64,000 nt of DNA from an uncultured Clostridia bacterium (GCA_934746645.1 CAKVFE010000003.1:62001-126000); one strand, 5' to 3'; counted from the first letter of the stretch, positions 18,277 through 27,421 are shown. Translations and numbers: made by a program. Notes: generated from the letters alone by a model not told the origin.

Positions 18277-19335
18277 ATGGACGGAATAAAAAGTGATTTA
18301 AATGTGCATGTGGACGGATATGCCAACAACAAAGAAGCACTTATAAAAATACTAACTTTGGCAGAAGAAAATGGTGTTAAGGCTATAAGTCTTTTAGAAC
18401 AAGATGCACTTAACTTGTATAAAGAAAAAAGTGTATTTTGTGATATGGTAAAATCTGGGGAAGTAGAAAACTATTATACTGGCAAACTTATCGCTGGTTG
18501 TGAACTTACTTGTACTGTCAATAATACTGACCCTACTAAATATGCTTTTAATTTTAATGGACATAATGTTCATATAACATTACTTAATTTTGATGTTAAA
18601 TTTGTTGAAGGACTTAAATGGTTTGACCCCAAATTTAAAGCAAAATGTATACAAAAAGATATCAAACCTTTCTGCAAACTTCTTAAACAATATGGCATAG
18701 AAATTCCTAAGAAAAACTATTTTAATTATCACAAAGGTTTGGCTTATCAATTGTGGGATTATATGCACGAAGATGACAAAAGACTTAAAAAATTTGAGAG
18801 TATTGTGGGACATTATCCCAATGTGTTTAGTTTTGTAAAAAATCTATTTGAAGACCCAACATCAAAGCTATACTTTAAGCCATCATATATACCTTATCTA
18901 ACAGATGTATTAAGTTTTGCTAGAAAGGCAAAAGGTCGTATTTATATTTCTCACCCAAACTATATGAATCAAAAGTTTAATACAATAAGTTATTTGGAAG
19001 CACTTATTAATGTAAAGACCGAGTATGGTTTCCCATTTGATGGTATAGAAGTCTATGATGGACAAAATTCTGTAATAGAAACAAAAGTCCTTAGTGACTA
19101 TGCTAGAACTAGAAATCTAGAAGTGTCTGGTAATGGCGAATTTAGATATTTGTATAGTGAATCCAATCCAGAAGGAAAGGCTATGATTATGTATGATAAT
19201 GCAAAACATTATTATGTTCCAAAGCCGGGATTTTTAGTAAAGAACTTTATGGAAACAAGACAAGGCGACTTGACACTTAACGAAAGATTTATAGATAGAT
19301 TTGAAGACATAAGAGAAACTCCAAGATTTGAATAA
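18277..19335 (+). CDS. PHP-domain-like protein with altered metal site
   Basis: 352 residues. The N-terminus DLNVHVDGYANN followed by LAEENGVKAISLLEQDAL mirrors the PHP phosphoesterase opening (normally DLHxHS...A..G...iaiTDHD). Further matches are GCELTC, GRIYISHPNY and FDGIEVYDGQNS. The first His of DLHxH is Asn and the TDHD block is LLEQD, so metal binding is at best partial. It sits 12 nt downstream of acpS, probably in the same transcript, and ends at a terminator. It may be a nonenzymatic relative or a phosphoesterase with a divergent site. Confidence 0.6.
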   Translation: MDGIKSDLNVHVDGYANNKEALIKILTLAEENGVKAISLLEQDALNLYKEKSVFCDMVKSGEVENYYTGKLIAGCELTCTVNNTDPTKYAFNFNGHNVHITLLNFDVKFVEGLKWFDPKFKAKCIQKDIKPFCKLLKQYGIEIPKKNYFNYHKGLAYQLWDYMHEDDKRLKKFESIVGHYPNVFSFVKNLFEDPTSKLYFKPSYIPYLTDVLSFARKAKGRIYISHPNYMNQKFNTISYLEALINVKTEYGFPFDGIEVYDGQNSVIETKVLSDYARTRNLEVSGNGEFRYLYSESNPEGKAMIMYDNAKHYYVPKPGFLVKNFMETRQGDLTLNERFIDRFEDIRETPRFE

Positions 19336-19347
19336 TAAAAAAGTTTG

Positions 19348-19396
19348 AATATTAAAAAAGATAAGGCAGATAATGTCTTATTTTTTTTAATATTGA
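19348..19396 (+). terminator. Terminator of yigZ-recX-acpS-PHP run
   Basis: Arms AATATTAAAAAA and TTTTTTAATATT enclose an inner ATAAG/CTTAT stem with an internal T run. Confidence 0.75.
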
Positions 19397-19470
19397 TAAA
19401 AACAATTTGAGTTTTTTAATAATATATTTTATTTATGCACACACTAAAATTAAATTAGTAGGGTATAAAA

Positions 19471-19701
19471 ATGAATAAAGAATATTGTTATAAACTTAAT
19501 TATTTGGTTAATAATCATAATGGTAATGATACTATTAACAAAATTGAAAACTTAAAACATAGTATTAATAAAGAGGACTATATATCTAATGCTAAACAAT
19601 TGTATAGAGAAAATGCTCAATTGTTTAAGTCTATAGCAGAAGAAAATATAGTTACTATTACCGATTATAATGATTATATTAACTGGATAGGCAATGATTG
19701 A
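19471..19701 (+). CDS. Putative antitoxin partner of MazF (76 aa)
   Basis: Unrecognised by sequence. It is short, Asn/Glu/Lys-rich and helical, with no obvious ribbon-helix-helix or AbrB motif of the known MazE/EndoAI antitoxins. It ends in TGA and overlaps the mazF start by 8 nt, the arrangement expected for an antitoxin placed before its toxin. The RBS is weak (TAGGGT). The antitoxin role rests on position only. Confidence 0.55.
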   Translation: MNKEYCYKLNYLVNNHNGNDTINKIENLKHSINKEDYISNAKQLYRENAQLFKSIAEENIVTITDYNDYINWIGND

Positions 19702-20047
19702 CGAAATAAAAAGAGGCGAATTGTATTATGCTGATTTAAGTCCTGTTGTTGGTAGCGAACAGGGTGGTGTTAGACCTGTACTTGTAGTCCAAAATGATAT
19801 TGGCAATAAGTATAGTCCAACCATTATTGCAGCAGCAGTTACAAGTCAAATTAATAAGGCTAGGATACCGACACATATCGAACTTAGCGCTAGTGAGTTT
19901 GGGCTAAAGAAAGACTCAGTCGTTTTGCTTGAGCAGTTGCGTACTTTAGACAAAAGAAGATTGAAAGAAAAAATTGGTACACTCAATTTTAACAAAATGA
20001 AAATGGTGGATTCGGCACTGCTTATAAGTTTAGGGTTTGTTGATTAA
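19694..20047 (+). CDS. mazF: MazF/PemK-family mRNA interferase toxin
   Basis: Endoribonuclease toxin of the MazF/NdoA group that cuts single-stranded RNA at short motifs. 117 residues, typical. Motifs are the N-terminal [27 protein letters not shown] (loop and catalytic Arg region), a central VTSQ with the catalytic Thr/Ser, and [13 protein letters not shown]. It overlaps the upstream 76-residue gene by 8 nt. The following terminator hairpin includes its stop codon. In many Firmicutes an EndoAI homologue and alr lie upstream; here they do not. Confidence 0.92.
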   Translation: MIDEIKRGELYYADLSPVVGSEQGGVRPVLVVQNDIGNKYSPTIIAAAVTSQINKARIPTHIELSASEFGLKKDSVVLLEQLRTLDKRRLKEKIGTLNFNKMKMVDSALLISLGFVD

Positions 20048-20067
20048 ATGGCATTTTGCCATTTTTT
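20045..20067 (+). terminator. Terminator overlapping the mazF stop codon
   Basis: AAATGGCA-TTT-TGCCATTT plus T run; the first arm starts at the TAA stop. Confidence 0.85.
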
Positions 20068-20165
20068 TATTTAGTATTTTTATAATGTTTTTATAGTATA
20101 TATGTAGTGTATTTAATATGTAGAAATTAACATTAAAAATATGCGAAAAAATTAAAAAATGGGTA

Positions 20166-20194
20166 TTGCAATTTGATGTAAATAATGGTACAAT
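20166..20194 (+). promoter_or_regulatory. Promoter of the 318-residue gene
   Basis: TTGCAA (20166-20171), 17-bp spacer, TACAAT (20189-20194), 30 nt before the ATG at 20224. Confidence 0.75.
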
Positions 20195-20223
20195 GTGTAA
20201 GCAAAATAAAAAGGTGGTATTTT

Positions 20224-21180
20224 ATGAAAAATTTTTCTAAAGAAGAATTTGTTACACTTGATGAATTTACTAAAAATGAATATAAAACTATGTCAGAATA
20301 TTTAACTACTCTTACAAAGGCTTTTGCTGATGCTGGCATTAAGAATTTGTTTACTGAAAAAGAATTGAAGAAAGTAGCTTATGTTGCTGACTGTGATAAG
20401 ATTCATAGAGATGCATACATGGTTATGCAACCTACATTTGAATCATTAAAAGATTTTTGTGATAAATACATATTGGTTGAAAGCCCAATGAAAAACTTTA
20501 TTTTGGCTCAACTTGTAAAAGGTAAAGCTATCTATCGTGGTGGAGATATTAGAAGATTTGAAAATAAAGGTTATATCGAAATTCTTAAACGCAATATTAA
20601 GGAATATCTAGAAAATCCTACAAGACTTCCTAAAGCAATTATTAAGAAAAAAGAACCTGTTAAACCTAATACCAACCAATCTAGATTAAAACAACCTAGA
20701 GTATTTACTCTAAAAGATAAAGAAGAATTGGTTAAACCTAATGAAGAAACAATGCAAGCTTTAAGAGAATTGGAAATTGAATATCAAAGACTTGTAAAAG
20801 CTGATATTGAGCAAGTTGTTGACAATCAAAATCCAACTCGCAATCACAACGACCGTTATCATGTTTCTTTAACTGAAGAAATGGAATCTTATGCTAGTGC
20901 TAAAGTATTGAGAAATAAAAAAGATCAAAAAATTAGAACTAGAGCTAAAGAACTTACTAAAGAATTTAGAGAATATCGTGAACAACAAGATTCTGTATTG
21001 CCATCTTTGGCTAGACATAAAAAGAATATGAGACAATTTGCAGCATTCAAAGGCAACACAATGAAGAAAGCAATTAGAGAACAAGACCAAATCATCGAGC
21101 AAGTAGGTGGAGAAGATAATATGAAAGATAGACTTGTAGAGTCTACACCTATTGTTGTTGAAAAAACAAAAGATAGATAA
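20224..21180 (+). CDS. Charged helical protein of unknown function (318 aa)
   Basis: Not recognised. The start at 20224 follows AAGGTGG with 10-nt spacing, identical in style to the giant gene at 2657; the frame begins 13 codons earlier without support. Residues 1-150 look helical and globular. A basic Pro/Lys-rich linker lies near 145-180, and the C-terminal third is a Lys/Arg/Glu-rich coiled coil. There is no membrane segment or Cys motif. It is followed by a 742-residue membrane protein with its own promoter, and the pair may belong together. Confidence 0.7.
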   Translation: MKNFSKEEFVTLDEFTKNEYKTMSEYLTTLTKAFADAGIKNLFTEKELKKVAYVADCDKIHRDAYMVMQPTFESLKDFCDKYILVESPMKNFILAQLVKGKAIYRGGDIRRFENKGYIEILKRNIKEYLENPTRLPKAIIKKKEPVKPNTNQSRLKQPRVFTLKDKEELVKPNEETMQALRELEIEYQRLVKADIEQVVDNQNPTRNHNDRYHVSLTEEMESYASAKVLRNKKDQKIRTRAKELTKEFREYREQQDSVLPSLARHKKNMRQFAAFKGNTMKKAIREQDQIIEQVGGEDNMKDRLVESTPIVVEKTKDR

Positions 21181-21191
21181 AACCTAAAAAT

Positions 21192-21249
21192 AGTGCCTAA
21201 ATGATGTAAATTTGCCTAAATTTGCATATTGACGAGGCACTTATTTTTT
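21192..21249 (+). terminator. Imperfect terminator overlapping the next promoter
   Basis: Seven-bp stem AGTGCCT/AGGCACT with a 36-nt loop and TATTTTTT tail. The -35 box of the next gene is inside the loop. Confidence 0.5.
21194..21225. repeat. Direct repeats TGCCTAAAT / AAATTTGC upstream of promoter
   Basis: TGCCTAAAT at 21194-21202 and 21213-21221; AAATTTGC at 21208-21215 and 21218-21225. They abut the promoter at 21229 and could be regulator sites. Confidence 0.35.
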
Positions 21250-21257
21250 GATATAAT
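21229..21257 (+). promoter_or_regulatory. Promoter of the 742-residue membrane protein gene
   Basis: TTGACG (21229-21234), 17-bp spacer, TATAAT (21252-21257). The leader is about 80 nt and holds a 9-bp hairpin AAGAAATAT/ATATTTCTT (21263-21288). Confidence 0.8.
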
Positions 21258-21345
21258 AGTATAAGAAATATTAGAGATGATATTTCTTAAATATAACAAT
21301 ATACAAAATACTTTATGTAATACACAACATAAAGGAGGATATATT

Positions 21346-23574
21346 ATGGTTACATTAACACAAGAACAATTAGAAAGTATGAGAAAAGCTATCAGAACGA
21401 TTAGCAATAGAACTCATATTACTATATCTGAACTTAATACTTATCTTATTGCAGGCAAGATGCCAGATAATGTGTACAATGCATTAATCCAAGCTTTTGG
21501 CGTTAAAGATATTAAAGATGTATCTACTTCAAGAGTTGCAATGACAGTAAACAAAGTTTCTTCTATTTATGAAGCTATTATTACTGCTAAAGAAGCTGAA
21601 CAAAAGCCTCAAATGCACACTTTGACAGAAGACCAAAAGAAGGGTGTTGAAACTAGTATCGAAAATCTAAACCATTATCTTACTGAACTTCAACTATTGC
21701 GTGCTGAAGTTGAGAGAAAGTCTAAATCTGCTACTGGTGTTGACAAGCAAAATTATGCAGAACAAAAATCTTCTTTAACTAGAAGCATTAAAGCTACAGT
21801 AAAAGCAAAAGCTATTTTGCAACATGTTAGCCTAAATGGTGAAGCTGCCGAAGATATATACAACTGGTTGTTTGTAGCTAGTGCTAGAAAAGGTGCTAAA
21901 TTAGAACAATTAGATGATGCGTTTAATCAATTTGTAGAAGCTGGTGACAAAACAGCACTTCCTACAGGTAATGCTGCTCATAAACTTGTTAAAGAATTTA
22001 ACAGAATGGCAGAGAAAGGTTTGATTAGTGCTTCTCCTAAAAAACCAGCACCTCAACCAACTCCAAAGCCAGCACCTCAACAACAACCTACTCCTAATGA
22101 TGGTGTAAAACCTCAACCACAAAAACCTACAACAGGTGATGATGGTGACAATGGTGCATCAGCTAGACCAGTTGAGACTGGTACTCCTAGTGCACAAGAA
22201 CAAAAACCTCAAGAAACTAAACCTGTTCAACCTAATACACCTTCTGGTAATGATGCAGAAACAAAGAAACCTCAATCAAAAGAAGACCTTTTAGATATGT
22301 TTAATAGTGGAGCACAAAAATCTGGTGGATATGATCAAGTAGATGTTGATGATACCCAAACCAAACCTTCAGCTCCAGATAATAACCATACACATGAACA
22401 TTCAGATACTAACAATGTAATAAGATATAGAACCTTGAAAGTTAGTAGATGGACAAGATTCCGTAACTGGCTAGGTAAACACTGGTTGTTATTGGGTACA
22501 CTAGTTGCTGCTGGTGCATTAGTAACTACAGCATTATTGGGGCCTGGTCTAGCAACTGCAGTTGTAGTTGGTAGAGCAGCTCTATACAACATCTTAACAT
22601 TAGGTACAGTTGTTGTTGCTGCTAACACATTTAAATATTTCTTCTTCCGTAGACATCGTCAAGTTGGTATTGACCAAGGACATTTCTTAAGAAGAGAAGC
22701 TAAAGTTGATAAAAAATTATTAAGCATTGACAGAACAAGATCAAAAATTAGTGATTTGGAATCAAAATTAACAAGTTGTTTAACAAATCCAACTCGTAAT
22801 GCTGGAAAAATTAAAGATATATGCAAACAAATAGCTAAATACAACAAACAATTAAAGAAAGAAACAACATTTGTTTGTCGTGAACTTGAAGGAACTGCTA
22901 ATCAACGCGGATTCCTAAAAAATGTTGGTAAAGTTTTGCGTATCGTTGTTGGTAAAGCTCCATTGGTATATTATCAAGAAAGACATAATAAACATATGGA
23001 TATCTTGCAAGAAAAATCTAGCAACAAAAAATATTCTGAATTAAGACTTGATGGTAATATTGCTGATGAAATGTTCCAATGGCATTTAATTAGAAGAAAA
23101 ATTATTGAAGATGCTAAAGTAACTACAGCAAAAGCAAATAATGATATTGCCAATATTAACAGACAAATCAACAATCTTGGATCTGATGCTAAGAAAGGAT
23201 CTACAGTTAGTGTCCTTGAGAGTGTTAGAAAAATATTAGAAAATAATAGAGATAATACTCAAAGTGTAAGTGATTCAGTTAGACTTGTTGATCCTTGTTC
23301 AGCAGAATATGGTCCAGCAGCTAAAGATATAGTTAAGAATAATGAAAGTATTCCACAATATCAATCAAGAAGAAACCAACCTACCGAAGTAGTTATTGAT
23401 GTAGCTGCAAATCAAAAAACTGGCGACTATCACGGTGGTACAACAGTTATCACTAAAACTTACCATTCTAATAAAAAGAGTGCAAACCCTGTAAATATTA
23501 GTGGTTTAGGTTCTAAAGAAAATCAACAAAAATTAATTGCTCAAGAAACTCAAGACCAAGGTATGAGTAAATAA
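21346..23574 (+). CDS. Large protein with Pro-rich linker, two TM helices and coiled coil (742 aa)
   Basis: Unrecognised. AAAGGAGG just upstream fixes the start at 21346. Residues 1-230 are helical. About 230-320 form a disordered Pro/Gln/Thr linker with PAPQPTPKPAP-like repeats. Two hydrophobic helices lie at about 378-400 and 405-427 with a basic flank (KYFFFRRHR). The remaining ~300 residues form a charged coiled-coil domain. No signal peptide is visible, so both large domains are probably cytoplasmic with a membrane hairpin between them. It lies downstream of the 318-residue gene and has its own terminator. It looks like a structural or scaffold protein; no function can be assigned. Confidence 0.75.
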   Translation: MVTLTQEQLESMRKAIRTISNRTHITISELNTYLIAGKMPDNVYNALIQAFGVKDIKDVSTSRVAMTVNKVSSIYEAIITAKEAEQKPQMHTLTEDQKKGVETSIENLNHYLTELQLLRAEVERKSKSATGVDKQNYAEQKSSLTRSIKATVKAKAILQHVSLNGEAAEDIYNWLFVASARKGAKLEQLDDAFNQFVEAGDKTALPTGNAAHKLVKEFNRMAEKGLISASPKKPAPQPTPKPAPQQQPTPNDGVKPQPQKPTTGDDGDNGASARPVETGTPSAQEQKPQETKPVQPNTPSGNDAETKKPQSKEDLLDMFNSGAQKSGGYDQVDVDDTQTKPSAPDNNHTHEHSDTNNVIRYRTLKVSRWTRFRNWLGKHWLLLGTLVAAGALVTTALLGPGLATAVVVGRAALYNILTLGTVVVAANTFKYFFFRRHRQVGIDQGHFLRREAKVDKKLLSIDRTRSKISDLESKLTSCLTNPTRNAGKIKDICKQIAKYNKQLKKETTFVCRELEGTANQRGFLKNVGKVLRIVVGKAPLVYYQERHNKHMDILQEKSSNKKYSELRLDGNIADEMFQWHLIRRKIIEDAKVTTAKANNDIANINRQINNLGSDAKKGSTVSVLESVRKILENNRDNTQSVSDSVRLVDPCSAEYGPAAKDIVKNNESIPQYQSRRNQPTEVVIDVAANQKTGDYHGGTTVITKTYHSNKKSANPVNISGLGSKENQQKLIAQETQDQGMSK

Positions 23575-23584
23575 TAAAATTATT

Positions 23585-23618
23585 AAAAGATGAAAGCAAT
23601 ATACTTTCATCTTTTTTT
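23585..23618 (+). terminator. Terminator after the 742-residue gene
   Basis: Perfect 12-bp stem AAAAGATGAAAG/CTTTCATCTTTT with T run. Confidence 0.9.
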
Positions 23619-23720
23619 GTGTAGGATTAAACATGTGCAAGATTAAATATAAATATTAATTATAAAAAATATATAAATATAACAATATATTAATAAGTCT
23701 TAAAAATAAAATTGATAAAG

Positions 23721-23749
23721 TTGACAATTAATTGTGATTGGTGTATCAT
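23721..23749 (+). promoter_or_regulatory. Promoter of T-box-ileS transcript
   Basis: TTGACA (23721-23726), 17-bp spacer, TATCAT (23744-23749). Confidence 0.85.
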
Positions 23750-23760
23750 AAGTGCAGTTT

Positions 23761-24007
23761 AATATAAAAAGGCGTTTTAAAAAAGGACACGCTTAGTTAT
23801 CTATATGCTTTACAGAGAGTTGGTTGTATGCTGAGAAACCAATAGTTAGGATAAATAAGTATCACCTTTATAGTTTGATGACTGAACATAATAGTAAGTT
23901 GTTGCGTAGGCTCTGCGTTAGTGAGCAGTGTGTGATTGCACATGATTGTTATAGATGGTAATAATGCTCGGGGCATTGTTTTTGTAACAATGATACCGAC
24001 TTTTTTT
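23761..24007 (+). promoter_or_regulatory. T-box riboswitch, isoleucine-specific
   Basis: tRNA-sensing leader of ileS. Stem I shows the AGAGAG and GCTGAGAAACC blocks. The specifier codon reads ATC (Ile) at 23861-23863 in the usual context, followed by A. The T-box bulge is a diverged AGATGGTAA in place of GGGTGGTACC. It keeps TGGT (23956-23959), complementary to the ACCA end of tRNA-Ile, within a likely ATTGTTA/TAATAAT antiterminator helix. The terminator pairs TCGG with CCGA and CATTGTT with AACAATG (23968-23999), followed by seven T. Uncharged tRNA-Ile should allow read-through. Confidence 0.88.
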
Positions 24008-24057
24008 ATTTTTGCGTTGTTTTTAAATTAAACTACAATATTTATAAGGAGATTGAC

Positions 24058-27000
24058 ATGTACAATAAAGTTGATGCAAACTTAAACTTTCCTAAAGAAG
24101 AAAAAGACATTTTGGATTTTTGGAAAGAAAATAATGTAAAAAAACAATGTATGTCTAGAAATGCTGGACACAAAAGATTTAATTTTTATGAAGGACCACC
24201 AACAGCTAATGGTGTTCCACACTCAGGACATGTTTTGACTAGAGTACTAAAAGATGTATTTACTCGTTACAAATCTATGCAAGGATATTTTGTTCCTCGT
24301 AAGGGTGGTTGGGATACTCACGGACTACCAGTCGAATTGTCTGTTGAAAAAGAACTTGGTATTTCTGGTAAACAACAAATTGAAGAATTTGGCGTTGAAA
24401 AATTTATTAAACGCTGTAAAGAAAATGTTTGGAAATATGTTGATATATGGAAAGAGTTCTCTGACCGTGTAGGATATTTTGTAAATATGGAAGATGACTA
24501 CTATGTAACATATTATGATAGTTATATAGAGAGTGTATGGTGGGCTTTAAAAGAATTGGACAAAAAAGGTCTACTATACAAAGGATACAAGATACTTCCA
24601 AGTTGTCCTAGATGTGGTACAGCATTAAGTTCACACGAACTTGCTCAAGGTTATGAAGATAGAAAAGATACTACTGTTGTTGCAAAGTTTAGAACAGTAG
24701 ACGATAGCAATACATATTTTCTTGCGTGGACAACAACACCTTGGACATTGCCATCTAACATTGCACTTTGCGTAAATGCTGATGAAGATTATGTAAAAGT
24801 AAAAGCTAATAATGGTGAATATTATATTTTAGCTAAAGCTCTTTTAGGTGCACACTTTAAAGACGGCGAATATGAAATAGTTGATACCTTTAAAGGTAAA
24901 ACTCTAGAATATAAAAAATATGTACCATTATTTGATTTTGTAGATAAAAAACAAGCAGAAAAAGGTTATTATGTAACTTGTGACTCTTATGTAACATTGA
25001 CAGATGGTACAGGTATTGTACATATAGCTCCAGCATTTGGTGAAGATGACTCAAAAGTTGGTCATAAATACAATTTGCCATTTATACAATTAGTAGACAA
25101 ATTTGGTAAATTTACAGCTGAATGTGGCAAATATGCTAAAGCAGATGTATTTAGCAAAAATGACGAAATTGTTGAAAATTTAAGAGCAGAAGGAAAAGTA
25201 TTTAAGTCACAAAAACATGTACATAGTTATCCACATTGTTGGCGTTGTCATAGCCCACTTATTTACTTTGCAAGAAGTAGTTGGTTTGTAAAAACAACTG
25301 AGTTAAGACAAGCAATGGTTAAAAACAACAATACAGTTAATTGGCTTCCAGAAAATGTTAAAAATGGTCGTATGGGTAACTTCCTTGAAAACAACATTGA
25401 TTGGTGTTTAAGCCGTGATCGTTATTGGGGCACACCACTTCCAGTATGGATGTGTGAATGTGGACATTATCATGTTATGGGTAGCAAACAAGAACTTAAA
25501 GATTTGTGTCATGTAGACGGAGATATCGAACTTCACAAACCTTATGTTGATGCATTGACAATGACTTGTCCAAAATGTGGCAAACCTATGCATCGTGAAC
25601 CAGAAGTTATTGACTGCTGGTTTGACTCTGGTTCTATGCCATTTGCTCAACATCATTATCCTTTTGAAAATCAAGAATTGTTTAAGGAGAGTTTCCCAGC
25701 ACAATTTATTAGTGAAGGTATAGACCAAACTCGTGGTTGGTTCTATGCATTGCAAGCTATTTCTACAGCTTTATTTGATAAGAGCCCTTATGAAACTTGT
25801 ATTGCCAATGGTATGGTTGTTGATGACCAAGGTAGAAAGTTGAGTAAGAGTTTGGGTAATTATATCCCACCTATGGAGATGTTAAGTAAGATGGGGGCTG
25901 ACCCTGTAAGATGGACTTTCTATACAGGTAGTCAACCTTGGAACAACTTAATTCTAACTGAAAATACAGTTACTGAAAGTCAAAAGAAGTATTTTGGTAC
26001 ATTGTGGAATACTTATGCATTCTATGTTCTTTATGCAGATATAGACAAATTTGACCCTACAAAATATTCCTTAAAAGATTGCAAACTATCTGTTATGGAT
26101 AGATGGATATTGTCCGAACTTAACAAACTTATCGAATATGTTTGTTCCGAACTAGACAAATTCCATGTTACTGAAAGCAGTAGAGCAATGGAAGAGTTTG
26201 TAGATAAATTGTCCAACTGGTATATAAGACTTGGTCGTAAAAGATATTGGGGAGAAGAATTTACAGAAGATAAAAAGTCTGCGTATGTAACACTTTATAC
26301 AGTACTTTCTACTTATGCAAAATTGTCTGCACCATTTACTCCATTTATGAGTGAAACAATATATCAAAATATTGTAAGAAATTTTGACAATAATCAACCT
26401 GTTAGTGTACATTTGTGTGACTATCCAGTTGTAGATAAAGCTATGATTGATGAAACATTGAGTAACCAAATGAATCTTGTTAGAGAATATACCGAACTTG
26501 GTAGAAGTGCTCGTAACTTGTCTGGAATCAAAAATCGTCAACCATTAAACGAATTATACTTAACTGATGCCAACAATAAGACTAACTTAAAAGATGAATT
26601 GATACAAATACTTAAAGACGAACTTAATGTTAAAGATGTAAAACAACATTCTGATTTATCTAAATTTGTTAATTACACACTTAAACCACAATTAAAGACT
26701 ATTGGTCCAAAATATGGTAAAAAACTTAACGCTATTAGAGAATTTTTGAGTACTTGTGATGCAATGAGTGTAGTCGCAACAGTTGAAAAAGGCGAAGTAT
26801 TTAAGACTATGATTGATGGCGATGAAGTAGAATTTAGCAAAGATGATTTGTTGATTTCTGTAAGTCAAAAAGAAGGTTATGCTTCAGCTACTGACGGCAA
26901 TATTGCTGTTATACTTGATACACATCTTACTCAAGAACTTATTGAAGAAGGTATATACAGAGAGTTTGTATCTAAAGTACAAAACTTGCGTAAATCTTCC

Positions 27001-27192
27001 AACTATGTAGTTACTGACCGTATACATATTGAAATTAGTGGAGATAAGGAAGTAGAAAATATTATTCTTAAATTTGCTAATCAAGTTAAACAAGATGTAC
27101 TTGCTTTAAGTGTAGAAGTTGGTACTAATGGTGAATATTCTGAAGAATTTAATCTTAACGATAAAATACTTAGAGTATCTATTAGAAGATAA
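24058..27192 (+). CDS. ileS: Isoleucyl-tRNA synthetase, eukaryote-like (IleRS2) type
   Basis: Charges tRNA-Ile. 1044 residues, longer than the ~930 of the common bacterial IleRS1. The HIGH motif reads HSGH (residues 55-58) in the context GPPTANGVPHSGH, and the KMSKS motif reads KLSKS (594-598). The editing domain carries WTTTPWTLPSN, and CPRCG near residue 183 marks a zinc-type knuckle. The sequence around HIGH and the long C-terminus fit the eukaryote-like IleRS2 class, known for resistance to mupirocin; resistance here is an inference. AAGGAG precedes the ATG, and expression is under the T-box. Confidence 0.96.
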   Translation: MYNKVDANLNFPKEEKDILDFWKENNVKKQCMSRNAGHKRFNFYEGPPTANGVPHSGHVLTRVLKDVFTRYKSMQGYFVPRKGGWDTHGLPVELSVEKELGISGKQQIEEFGVEKFIKRCKENVWKYVDIWKEFSDRVGYFVNMEDDYYVTYYDSYIESVWWALKELDKKGLLYKGYKILPSCPRCGTALSSHELAQGYEDRKDTTVVAKFRTVDDSNTYFLAWTTTPWTLPSNIALCVNADEDYVKVKANNGEYYILAKALLGAHFKDGEYEIVDTFKGKTLEYKKYVPLFDFVDKKQAEKGYYVTCDSYVTLTDGTGIVHIAPAFGEDDSKVGHKYNLPFIQLVDKFGKFTAECGKYAKADVFSKNDEIVENLRAEGKVFKSQKHVHSYPHCWRCHSPLIYFARSSWFVKTTELRQAMVKNNNTVNWLPENVKNGRMGNFLENNIDWCLSRDRYWGTPLPVWMCECGHYHVMGSKQELKDLCHVDGDIELHKPYVDALTMTCPKCGKPMHREPEVIDCWFDSGSMPFAQHHYPFENQELFKESFPAQFISEGIDQTRGWFYALQAISTALFDKSPYETCIANGMVVDDQGRKLSKSLGNYIPPMEMLSKMGADPVRWTFYTGSQPWNNLILTENTVTESQKKYFGTLWNTYAFYVLYADIDKFDPTKYSLKDCKLSVMDRWILSELNKLIEYVCSELDKFHVTESSRAMEEFVDKLSNWYIRLGRKRYWGEEFTEDKKSAYVTLYTVLSTYAKLSAPFTPFMSETIYQNIVRNFDNNQPVSVHLCDYPVVDKAMIDETLSNQMNLVREYTELGRSARNLSGIKNRQPLNELYLTDANNKTNLKDELIQILKDELNVKDVKQHSDLSKFVNYTLKPQLKTIGPKYGKKLNAIREFLSTCDAMSVVATVEKGEVFKTMIDGDEVEFSKDDLLISVSQKEGYASATDGNIAVILDTHLTQELIEEGIYREFVSKVQNLRKSSNYVVTDRIHIEISGDKEVENIILKFANQVKQDVLALSVEVGTNGEYSEEFNLNDKILRVSIRR

Positions 27193-27204
27193 TAATTTAT
27201 AAAT

Positions 27205-27239
27205 AAAAAATCACTATGATAGTTCGTAGTGATTTTTTT
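27205..27239 (+). terminator. Terminator after ileS
   Basis: AAAAAATCACTA/TAGTGATTTTTT with T tail. Confidence 0.9.
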
Positions 27240-27310
27240 GTTTTTTAACTCTTAATGTTAAAAATACGATTATTATTTATTTAATTTATATATGTTTATA
27301 TAGACATATT

Positions 27311-27346
27311 TGCACATTGGTATATCTTTACATTTTGATATGTGCA
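27311..27346. repeat. Inverted repeat TGCACAT/ATGTGCA
   Basis: Seven-bp arms with a 22-nt AT-rich loop, upstream of the RluA-type gene promoter. Possible operator; nothing else is seen in the 27240-27370 spacer. Confidence 0.3.
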
Positions 27347-27374
27347 TTTATTAATATATACAAATCATAAATAT

Positions 27375-27403
27375 TTGACATAATCTTAATATTAGTTTAT
27401 GCT
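27375..27403 (+). promoter_or_regulatory. Promoter of RluA-family gene
   Basis: TTGACA (27375-27380), 17-bp spacer, TATGCT (27398-27403). Confidence 0.75.
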
Positions 27404-27421
27404 TGTCATAGGAGAATAGAT

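Noticed and set aside
19471..19701. Use of TGA as tryptophan (recoded genome)
   Set aside because: TGA ends this ORF just inside mazF, and tryptophan is encoded by TGG throughout, so the standard code holds.
22036..22300. Short tandem repeats or CRISPR-like pattern in the Pro/Gln coding linker
   Set aside because: The repetition is codon-level low complexity (Pro/Gln/Lys/Thr) of a disordered linker, without regular spacers.
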